From NCBI GenBank assembly GCA_035293845.1, contig DATGMB010000227.1, positions 1 to 13,936 of the forward strand: 13,936 nucleotides of DNA. Reading direction: 5' to 3'. The notes under the pieces were generated by a model that worked only from the letters and a program-made list of their open reading frames with translations, made no database searches and was not told the DNA's origin. The translations under genes were made by a program, and so were the position numbers. The DNA comes from DATGMB01 sp035293845 (GTDB taxonomy: Bacteria; Acidobacteriota; Terriglobia; Bryobacterales; Bryobacteraceae). This document shows positions 1-6,900 of the stretch, in pieces. Numbering within the stretch: position 1 is the first letter of the stretch; each line of letters opens with the position of its first letter.

Positions 1-334
1 TGGTGCCGGTCTGGATCACGGTAAAGAGGGTCCAGCCGTAGAGGAAGCCCCACAGCGGGGAAAACGCCTCGCGCAGGTAGATGTACATGCCGCCCGCGTG
101 CGGCAGCATGGAGGCCAGCTCGCCGTAGGAGAGCGCGGCCGTGATGGTGAGGACGCCCGTGATACCCCACGCCATCAGCATCCATCCCGGGCTGCCAATG
201 AGCCGCGACATGTCGGCCGAGACGATGAAAATGCCGGAGCCGATCATGACGCCGATCACCACCATCGTGGCGTCGAACAGGTTGAGGCCGCGGACGAAGG
301 TTTGCTCTCCGGCGGCTGGAGCGGAATGGGGCAT
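1..334 (-). CDS. APC-family amino acid permease, N-terminal part (cut by window edge)
   Basis: Translating the minus strand from the ATG at 334 gives 111 residues that run off the left end of the window. After a short polar N-terminus the first membrane helix (about residues 18-39) carries the GSGIF motif (G32-F36) of the amino acid-polyamine-organocation superfamily. A second hydrophobic segment follows at about 49-70, then GELASMLPHAGG and YLREAFSPLWGFLYGW (residues 86-101), which most resemble the LAT/SteT-like exchanger branch. The protein would be an inner-membrane transporter or exchanger of amino acids; the substrate cannot be told from this part. The start is chosen because it precedes the first helix by a usual distance and no in-frame start codon lies in the 26 bases before it. 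No clear Shine-Dalgarno sequence is seen. A TAAAAT-like -10 lies only about 10 bases upstream, so the transcript may have a very short leader. It is divergent from the GH127 gene. Family assignment is secure. Confidence 0.88.
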   Translation of the reverse strand, partial: MPHSAPAAGEQTFVRGLNLFDATMVVIGVMIGSGIFIVSADMSRLIGSPGWMLMAWGITGVLTITAALSYGELASMLPHAGGMYIYLREAFSPLWGFLYGWTLFTVIQTGT

Positions 335-603
335 AGATCGCCATATTTTAACGGCTTCACCGCCCGCGTGCACAATAGGCCTTTCGGTAGTCCGCCCCAA
401 ATGCCAAGCGGCCGATTTATAATGGCGGCAATCATGGAAACGATTGCGGTGCTCCCGCTGCCGGCGTCCCTGGCGGCGGCGGAGGGCCAGCGTGACAATT
501 CCGTTGAGCCTGTGCCGTTCACCGCCGTTCACCGGTACGGCGGCTGCCACAAGCCGCGCAGCGAACCCGCCGTGCACCCGAATGATGCCGCTGGATTGCA
601 GAA
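335..603. promoter_or_regulatory. Divergent intergenic region between the permease and GH127 genes
   Basis: This 269-base gap should hold the promoters of both divergent genes. On the plus strand a perfect TATAAT hexamer lies at 418-423, but no good -35 hexamer is found 16-18 bases upstream. It would also leave an untranslated leader of roughly 175 bases before the GH127 start. On the minus strand a TAAAAT-like hexamer lies close to the permease start, again without a matching -35. A tandem nine-base repeat CCGTTCACC occurs around 516-537. No operator or riboswitch is recognised. Confidence 0.25.
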
Positions 604-2718
604 ATGGACCGTGAAATGAAAGCTTCGAAGAGATCTCCGCGCCTGAACCGCCGCACGTTCGCGGCCGCGCTCGCCGGCGCCGCCGCCGCTCCCGCCGTAC
701 TCGCCCAGCAGACCACGCCCCAGCAGCCCGCCGGTCCGCCGAATCCGAATACCGCGCAGCGCCGCTTCGGCCCGCCGCCCGAGGTGCCGCCGTTCGACGG
801 CCCGATCGAGTTCGCGCGCCGGGACGTTCCGGCCAAGGCGCTGCCGTTCCCCATGGCTCAGGTCAAGCTGCTGCCGGGCCAGTTCACGCAGGCCGCGGGC
901 TGGAACCGCGGCTACATGGGCCGCCTCGCCGCGGACCGCCTGCTCTACAATTTCCGCCAGAACGCCGGCCTCCCGGTCGGCGACGCCAAACCCTTCGGAG
1001 GCTGGGAAGCCCCGGACGACGGCAAACGCGGCACCGAGCTCCGCGGCCACTTCACCGGCCATTTCCTTTCCGCGAGCGCGCAGCTCGCCGCCAACGGCGA
1101 CCGCGAGGCCAAAAGCAAAGGCGACGAAATCGTCGCCGGGCTCGCCAAATGCCAGCAGAAGCTGGGCGGCGGCTACCTGAGCGCCTTCCCCACCGAGCTC
1201 TTCGATCGCCTCGACGCGCATTCCGGCAAGCCGCGGCCCATCGACCCCGCCACCGGCCGGCCCGACCCGAGCTGGCTGCCGTGGGCGCCGTTCTACACCA
1301 TCCACAAGATCATGGCGGGGCTGCTCGATATGCACCAGCTCGCCGGCAATCGGGAGGCGCTGCAAGTGGTCGAAGGCATGGCGGACTGGGCCGACCGCTG
1401 GAGCGCCGCAAAAAGCGAAGCTCACATGCAGGAGATTCTGGAGGACGAATTCGGCGGCATGGCCGAAGTGCTCTACAATCTTTCCGCCGTCACCAACAAT
1501 GATCAGTGGGCGAAGGCGGGCGACCGCTTCACCAAAAAGCGCTTCGTCAATCCGCTGGCGATGCGCCGCGACGAGCTGCGCGGCCTGCACGTGAACACGC
1601 ACATCCCGGAGGTCATCGGCGCCGCCCGCCGCTATGAAATCTCCGGCGACACGCGCTTCCATGACGTGGCCGATTTCTTCTGGTACGAAGTCACCGGCGC
1701 GCGCTCCTACGTCACCGGCGGCACGAGCAACGGCGAGTCCTGGCAGGCGCAGCCGCGCGAGCTCGCGCACGAGCTGAAAATGAGCGTCGCCACCGCCGAG
1801 TGCTGCTGCGCCTACAACATGATGAAGCTCACGCGGCATCTCTACGGCTGGACCGCCGACCCGCGCTACTTCGATTACTACGAGAAGCTCCTGCTCAACC
1901 ACCGCATCGGCACCATTCAGCCCGAGACCGGCTACACGCAGTATTACCTCTCGCTCACCCCCGGCGCCTGGAAAACCTTCAACACCGAGGATCAATCCTT
2001 CTGGTGCTGCACCGGAACGGGCGTCGAGGAATACTCCAAGCTCAACGACAGCATCTACTGGCACGACCGCGAAGGCCTCTACGTGAACCTCTTCATCCCC
2101 TCCGAGCTGGATTGGACCGAAAAAGGCTTCCGCCTGCGCCAGGAAACCAAATTCCCCGAGCAGCCCGGCACAACCCTCGTCGTGACCGCGGCCCGCGGCG
2201 CTGCCATGCCGCTGCGCCTGCGCATTCCGGCCTGGCTCGAAACGAGCCCCACCGTGAAGGTGAACGGGCGCGCGCTCGAAGCCTCCGCCGCGCCCGGCAG
2301 TTACCTGGCCATCACACGCGCCTGGAAAGCCGGCGACCGCATCGAGATGTCGCTGCCCATGACTCTCCGCGCCGAAGCGATGCCGGACGATCACTCGACG
2401 CAGGCGTTCCTCTACGGCCCGCTGGTGCTGGCCGGCGATCTCGGTTCGGAGGGCCTGACCGAGCGCCTGATCGTCGGGCCGAACGCCCCGCGCATCCCGC
2501 GCCCCGGCTTCAACCCGCCGCGCCGCCCGGACGCGCCGCCGCCGGTCCCGATGATCGAGATCCCGTCCTTCCGCGCGTCCGGCGATCTGAGCTCGTGGAT
2601 CAAGCCGGCCGATGGCCCGCTTCAATTCCGTACGGCCGGGCAGCAGAAGGACGTTGCGCTCGTCCCTCTCAACAGCATCTTCGGCAAGCGCTATTCGGTG
2701 TACTGGCAGGTGGCGTAA
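604..2718 (+). CDS. GH127/DUF1680 beta-L-arabinofuranosidase-like glycosidase with Tat signal
   Basis: This 704-residue protein belongs to glycoside hydrolase family 127 (DUF1680). Characterised members release beta-L-arabinofuranose from arabino-oligosaccharides of plant cell-wall glycoproteins, using a cysteine nucleophile held by zinc. The N-terminus has a twin-arginine motif (R16-R17-x-F19), an alanine-rich hydrophobic segment and a probable cleavage near AVLAQQ, so export by the Tat system is likely. A Pro-rich spacer follows (about 36-65), then the helical catalytic barrel. Candidate active-site and zinc residues are E378 in GGTSNGESW, E399 and C401 in AECCC, and C468-C469 in FWCCTGTG; by analogy with the Bifidobacterium enzyme HypBA1 the first Cys of the pair is the nucleophile. 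The end, PLNSIFGKRYSVYW, is typical of the family. The ATG at 604 is used; the one at 616 is equally possible since both keep the signal peptide. The Shine-Dalgarno is weak. Family call is firm; exact substrate is not, because GH127 subfamilies differ and many are untested. Confidence 0.9.
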   Translation: MDREMKASKRSPRLNRRTFAAALAGAAAAPAVLAQQTTPQQPAGPPNPNTAQRRFGPPPEVPPFDGPIEFARRDVPAKALPFPMAQVKLLPGQFTQAAGWNRGYMGRLAADRLLYNFRQNAGLPVGDAKPFGGWEAPDDGKRGTELRGHFTGHFLSASAQLAANGDREAKSKGDEIVAGLAKCQQKLGGGYLSAFPTELFDRLDAHSGKPRPIDPATGRPDPSWLPWAPFYTIHKIMAGLLDMHQLAGNREALQVVEGMADWADRWSAAKSEAHMQEILEDEFGGMAEVLYNLSAVTNNDQWAKAGDRFTKKRFVNPLAMRRDELRGLHVNTHIPEVIGAARRYEISGDTRFHDVADFFWYEVTGARSYVTGGTSNGESWQAQPRELAHELKMSVATAECCCAYNMMKLTRHLYGWTADPRYFDYYEKLLLNHRIGTIQPETGYTQYYLSLTPGAWKTFNTEDQSFWCCTGTGVEEYSKLNDSIYWHDREGLYVNLFIPSELDWTEKGFRLRQETKFPEQPGTTLVVTAARGAAMPLRLRIPAWLETSPTVKVNGRALEASAAPGSYLAITRAWKAGDRIEMSLPMTLRAEAMPDDHSTQAFLYGPLVLAGDLGSEGLTERLIVGPNAPRIPRPGFNPPRRPDAPPPVPMIEIPSFRASGDLSSWIKPADGPLQFRTAGQQKDVALVPLNSIFGKRYSVYWQVA

Positions 2719-2730
2719 GGACCGCCGCCG

Positions 2731-3528
2731 TCAGCCCGCCGACCGCGTCCGCGGCGCTCCGTACTCCGCGTCAACCCGCATCAGATACTCGCGCCCGCGC
2801 TCGAACCCGCGCCGGAACGGTTCGGAGTCCCACGTCTCCGGATACCACCACTTCAGGCAATCGGCCGCTTCCTCCACCGTTTTGCCGCGGCATTCGCGCC
2901 GTAATGCCGATTCGAACCCGGCGCGGTAGATCTGCTGGTCCTGCTCGAAGTTGTGCCCCAGCGCCCGGTAGTGTTCCGCCTCGGCATCGCGCAGCCCGAT
3001 CCACCAGGACTGCCGCGCCGCATCGATGCTCTCGGCGCCGTGCTGCGCCAGAACATCGTGGCCGCGCCGCGCCTCCTCCTCGCCCTCCGCCAGCAGCACC
3101 ACGATCGAGCGTCCCTGCCGAAGCGCGTCCTCGTAAAAATAGATCTCATCCGAAGGAAGCCCTGGGGTGCTCCTCTCCTCCGCTCCGCCCCCCAGTTTCA
3201 CCCCGGAGATCAATCCGCCGGTGCCCAAAATGGCCGCGCCGGCGACGCCCGCCGCGAGCACCGGTCCCAGGCCCGGAATCAGCGCCGTTGCGGCGATTCC
3301 GAGTTCGAACCCCCCGGCCGCTCCCAGTGCCGCTCCCAGAACGCCGCCCATCGCGCTGCCCATGCCCGGCTGCTCGGTCGCCGATTGCGGCAGCGCATGC
3401 ACCTGCTCTTCACCCACGCCTGGAAAAAGCACCGCTACCTGCTCGTGCCGGAACCCGGAACCGAGCAGGTCCGCGGCCGCCTTTCGCGCCGCGTCCCGGG
3501 ATCGGAACACTCCCGCTACTGCTTTCAT
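2731..3528 (-). CDS. YflT-like stress-type protein with glycine-zipper core
   Basis: This is a 265-residue protein. Residues 1-36 (start MKAVAGVFRS) look like the first part of the general stress protein 17M/YflT fold, a small alpha-beta domain. Residues 55-115 are a Gly/Ala-rich hydrophobic stretch with many GxxxG spacings and PGLGP (85-89), a glycine zipper that could insert into or associate with a membrane. Residues 127-176 appear to complete the alpha-beta domain and end in the ESIDAARQSWW motif. The C-terminal tail (180-265) is charged and holds two related segments, YRAGFESALR (201-210) and FRRGFERGRE (238-247). The start at 3528 is preferred over the longer frame (3579) because GGGAGG sits four bases upstream (3533-3538). 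The gene begins 13 bases after the stop of the 50-residue gene, so the two are probably one transcript. It converges on the GH127 gene with 12 bases between and no clear terminator. Similar proteins are common in Acidobacteriota; the molecular function is unknown and a stress role is only suggested by family. Confidence 0.8.
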   Translation of the reverse strand: MKAVAGVFRSRDAARKAAADLLGSGFRHEQVAVLFPGVGEEQVHALPQSATEQPGMGSAMGGVLGAALGAAGGFELGIAATALIPGLGPVLAAGVAGAAILGTGGLISGVKLGGGAEERSTPGLPSDEIYFYEDALRQGRSIVVLLAEGEEEARRGHDVLAQHGAESIDAARQSWWIGLRDAEAEHYRALGHNFEQDQQIYRAGFESALRRECRGKTVEEAADCLKWWYPETWDSEPFRRGFERGREYLMRVDAEYGAPRTRSAG

Positions 3529-3541
3529 ACTGCCTCCCAGC

Positions 3542-3694
3542 TCAGTGCGCCCGTTTGAAAAACTGCACCTCGCGTTCATGCTTCTCCGCGGCTTCGCGCG
3601 TCCGGAACGTTCCCAGATTCCGCCGCCGCCCGGTGTTCGGATCGACTTTCCGCGAATAGAGCCGGTACTCTCCCGATTTCAATTTCCGGATCAT
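3542..3694 (-). CDS. Small conserved basic protein, 50 residues
   Basis: The frame encodes MIRKLKSGEYRLYSRK, then VDPNTGRRRNLGTF and REAAEKHEREVQFFKR. I recall similar short proteins of this pattern (IRKLKSG-YRLYSRK, then NLGTF, then EKHEREVQ-FKR) as hypothetical proteins in varied bacteria. The N-terminal half reads like a three-strand sheet, resembling the arm-type DNA-binding domain of tyrosine integrases; the second half is one amphipathic helix. About a third of the residues are basic, so nucleic-acid binding is a reasonable inference but not shown. The frame stays open upstream to 3916, but that extra part starts inside a palindromic repeat and has no family-like features, so the ATG at 3694 is preferred. 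There is no normal Shine-Dalgarno: a five-pair hairpin with a UUCG loop sits three bases before the ATG. The downstream YflT-like gene follows after 13 bases, indicating an operon. Confidence 0.68.
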   Translation of the reverse strand: MIRKLKSGEYRLYSRKVDPNTGRRRNLGTFRTREAAEKHEREVQFFKRAH

Positions 3695-3697
3695 GCT

Positions 3698-3711
3698 CTT
3701 GCCGAAGCAAG
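3698..3711 (-). promoter_or_regulatory. UUCG-tetraloop hairpin just before the start codon of the 50-residue gene
   Basis: On the minus strand the sequence reads CTTGC TTCG GCAAG, a five-pair stem closed by a C-G pair around a UUCG tetraloop, one of the most stable RNA loops known. It ends three bases before the ATG at 3694, where a ribosome binding site would normally be. The only purine-rich stretch there (AAGAG) is partly within the 3' arm. It may limit translation of the small protein, or it may simply be coding sequence if the true start is further upstream. Confidence 0.4.
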
Positions 3712-3752
3712 AAGGAGTCCACTCCAGAGAACCGTGCGGAAACCGTGTGCGA

Positions 3753-3765
3753 TTTGCGACGCAAA
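3753..3765. promoter_or_regulatory. 13-bp palindrome upstream of the 50-residue gene, operator-like
   Basis: TTTGCG-A-CGCAAA is a perfect dyad around a central base, 59 bases upstream of the ATG at 3694. This is a normal place for a repressor site. No matching regulator is seen in the window and no -35/-10 pair around it is convincing, so the operator role is a guess from symmetry and position. Confidence 0.25.
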
Positions 3766-3845
3766 CCAGCCACCGAAAGCGTCCCCACTCGCCGCGCCAT
3801 TCGGCGCAATCCGCACGCCGGAGGAACCTCCTTGCGCGCCCCGGC

Positions 3846-3924
3846 GGCTCATAAATGAGCCACCGCCGTTTGCAACCCGTTGATTTCATGAGGGCGGATT
3901 TTCGCAGGTGGCTCATTATGAGCC
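3846..3924. repeat. Pair of GGCTCAT/ATGAGCC palindromes forming a 62-bp inverted-repeat element
   Basis: Two short dyads lie here: GGCTCAT-AA-ATGAGCC (3846-3861) and GGCTCAT-T-ATGAGCC (3910-3924). They are inverted copies of one another with the shared core GGTGGCTCATT(T)ATGAGCCG. Together they bound a 62-base segment (3855-3916) whose ends are a perfect 10-bp inverted repeat, ATGAGCCACC and GGTGGCTCAT. Inside, CCGCC and GGCGG could pair as an inner stem. It sits in the gap between the stop of receptor 1 (3951) and the 50-residue gene (3694). It may be a REP-like or MITE-like intergenic element, a transcription terminator of receptor 1 without a T-run, or a paired protein-binding site. The pattern is seen directly; its role is not known. 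Confidence 0.6.
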
Positions 3925-3950
3925 GTCCGCCGTCTCGCAGCCCCCCAGTT

Positions 3951-6900
3951 TCAGAAGTGAATGCGCACCCCGAACTCCATATTCCGCGGCGTGTTCGACT
4001 GTCCCGTGATCTGCCCGAACGTGGTCGGGCTCGTCAGGCTGAAGCTCGGATTCGACGGCTGAAAATGGTTCAACACGTTTGTGATCGTGATGAACAGCAT
4101 CACGCCCGCGCGCTCCCGGAACGTAATATCCTTGATCAGGTTGGCGTCGAGATTCCACGTAGGCAGCCCGCGCATGTTGGACCCGCCGCCGCAGCTTGCA
4201 TCGTAGCCGAGCACGCACGGCCGGAATTCGCCCCACACCTTGCCGGGATCGCTGAACATGTTCAGCCCGAGCGCGCCATACGACCCGTTCACCTTCTCGC
4301 CGATCGCCTGTGTGCCGTAGACGATATTCGAGCCGCTGTCCCCGAACACACCGTACAGCGCCGTTGTGCCGCCGGTGTACGGCATGAAGCCGACCGCGTG
4401 CTGCGCGTTGGTGCTGAACAGGCTGGTGCCCGGCGTGCCCACCGAGCCGAACGCCTCGTAAGTCCCGCCCGCATTATCGCTGTATCCGACCGAGATCGGA
4501 CCTCCGCCCTGCGCCGTGAACAGCGGCGCGAGCGACCATCCGCCCAGCACGTGCCCGAGGATGCCGCGCTGCCCGCGGAAGAACGGCTCCGCGTAGGAGA
4601 TCGAAAGATTGTAGAGGTACTTGTAGTCGAAGCCTTGCGGCCCGTAATTGGCGCCCAGATCGAAGGCCGAAAGCGGCGCCGTGCTGCTCGTGGCCTGGAC
4701 GTTGGTCGCGGTCCCCAGCGCCCGCCCCCAGGTGAAGTTGGAAATCGCGGTCAGCCCGTGCCAATCCCGTGTCCGCAGCGTGACGAACAGCGAATTGTAG
4801 TTGCCCCACCCGTAGCTTCCCACCAGGCCCGCGGCGGTCACCTGCGGCAGAGTGCCTCCCGGAGCGGGCTGGCTGAACATCGTCCGGCCGAGCACCCATC
4901 CCGGCTGCGCGTTGAGCCCGTTCCACAATTCGCTGACGCCGGTCGCCTTGATCACTGAGCTGTACTTCATCGCCACGGCCTGCGTGCAGCTCGCAAAGCC
5001 CTTGCAAAAACCCGAGCCGGGGCCTCCCAACGCCGCTTCGAAGAACGGCTGCGCCGTCACATTGGCGGGGCTCACGCCATTGAAGAACATCTGCTGGTAG
5101 AGCTGCGCGTACGCCGCGGCGAACTGCTGGCCGCCGAGCGTCGTCATATACGGAACCGAATCCAGGTTGATCTCCATGAATTCGTTGCGCAGGATTTTCC
5201 CGATATATCCCACCTCTAGCTGGACGTGCGAATTGAGCTCGCGCTGCAGCGTAAATGTAAAGTTATCGGTGCGGTCCGGCCGCATGTTCTTCGGGTCGAG
5301 CCCGTAGGGGTCGATCGTTTCCGGATTGCCGTTGATGCCGGGATAGAACGGCTGCGGCAGCGTCGGGGTGGCGGCGGGGAGCGGCGCGCTCATGCCGTCG
5401 GTTCCGATGCGGAACGCCGTGGCCGGCGTCGCCACGCCGCTGCCCGCGCACGTTCCGTTCGAGAGGGGATTCTGGCACACCACGCCCTGCAGCAGCCCCG
5501 GCCCGAGCAGCGGCACCAGCACCAGGTTGACGCCGTTCAGCCGCCCGAAAATCCGCGCGTACCCGCCGCGCAACACCGTCTTGCCGTTGCCGAACACCTT
5601 CCCGAGCAACCCAGCGCTCGAATGCGGATTCCACGCGAACGATGCGCGCGGGCTGAATTCGCCGTAATACGGCGTGTAAGGATACTTCGGTCCGCTCCCG
5701 ATATTGCGGATCAGGTTGTACCCGATTGTCGGCGTGTAGGACGAGCCGTTCAGCGCTGCCTTCTCCCGCTGCGCGACGAAGCTCAGCGCGTCGATCGGCT
5801 GGTCGTTCGAATCGACCAGCAGCACCTGCGAGCCATTGAGCTCGTAGGGCGGCATTTCCAGGTTCCATCCCACACCGTAGGTGAACGTGAAGCTCGGTTT
5901 CACATGCCACGCGTCGTTGAAATAGACGCTGTAGTACGGGATGATATCGCGGTCCGTGGCGTTCGACCCCACCGGCTGCAGGTTCAACTGCTGCCCCTTG
6001 CGCGTGTACATCAACTGCGTGGCCGAGAGCATCCCGGTCACTTCGGCGTATAGTGTTTCGTAAGTGGAGTACGCGGAGGAGGGAACCGTGGTGGGGATAT
6101 ATTGGATCGAAGGCGTGGTCCAGTTGAAGCCCGCGTTCGCGGATTCATAAGTGATCGAGTTATTGACTCCGGCGCCGTTGTCCGACCGGGAATGGTAGTC
6201 GAAATTGCGCTGGTAGGCTCCGCCGATTCCGATCAGGTGGTTGCCCTTGAGCATCGTGAGGTCGTCGCGGATCTGCTTGTCCTGCCCGTCCCAGAAGCGC
6301 TGCCGGATCGCCTGCGAGTTCACCGTGTACGGGATCAGCCCCGGCGTGGTCGATGTGCTCTCGCCACCCAGGTTCAAGGCGCCCCCGAGGCCGGGGAGCT
6401 GCGGCGGCCCCGAGGCGTCCGCCCACTGCCAGAAGTTGCGCAGATAGCTGAACACGAAGCTGTTCGTCACCGAGGCGCTGATCGTCGTCGTCATCCCCGT
6501 GGTCCAGACGGAAGGCTGCTGCGGCCGCGGCGCGATCGCCGCCGGCGTGCCGAACGTGTCGCCGTGAAACACGCCGCCGATATCCACCTGATTCGTCGTC
6601 AGGTTTACCAGCTTGAAATCCCGATAAGTGAGATACCAGTGCCACTTATCGCTGAAGTCGTGGTCGATGCGGCCCACGTAAGTATTCGACGTCTGCGGCG
6701 CGCGGATGCTGGCGAGAAAACCCTGCGTGTTGTATTGGTCGCCGGCCGCCTGCGGACTGTTCGGCAGCGGCACTTCCTTGCTCCACATCTGGCTGACGAT
6801 CGGATTCACGCCGATCCCGCGCGGATCGCAAAGGCCCGCCGGGCACACCGCCGGCTGGTACGTCACCCCGTTCACCGTTACGGGCGCCGGATTCAGGTTA

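Noticed and set aside
98..619. 173-residue plus-strand frame opposite the permease start
   Set aside because: It overlaps the conserved permease N-terminus antisense and the intergenic region, and shows no motif or ribosome site.
529..2625. 698-residue open frame on the minus strand opposite GH127
   Set aside because: It is the antisense shadow of a clear GH127 gene; its sequence is Ala/Gly/Arg/Val-rich with no domain, as expected from GC-rich codon bias.
1800..3659. 619-residue plus-strand frame running from within GH127 through the YflT-like and small-protein genes
   Set aside because: It overlaps three supported genes, one in the same strand and different frame, and is composed of Arg/Pro/Ala runs.
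3542..3694. Toxin or antitoxin of a small toxin-antitoxin pair
   Set aside because: The partner gene is a YflT-like glycine-zipper protein, not a known toxin or antitoxin family, and nothing else supports it.
3695..3916. N-terminal extension of the 50-residue protein to 124 residues
   Set aside because: It would start inside the palindromic repeat; the extra part has an atypical Arg/Trp/Cys-rich composition and does not fit the recalled short family.
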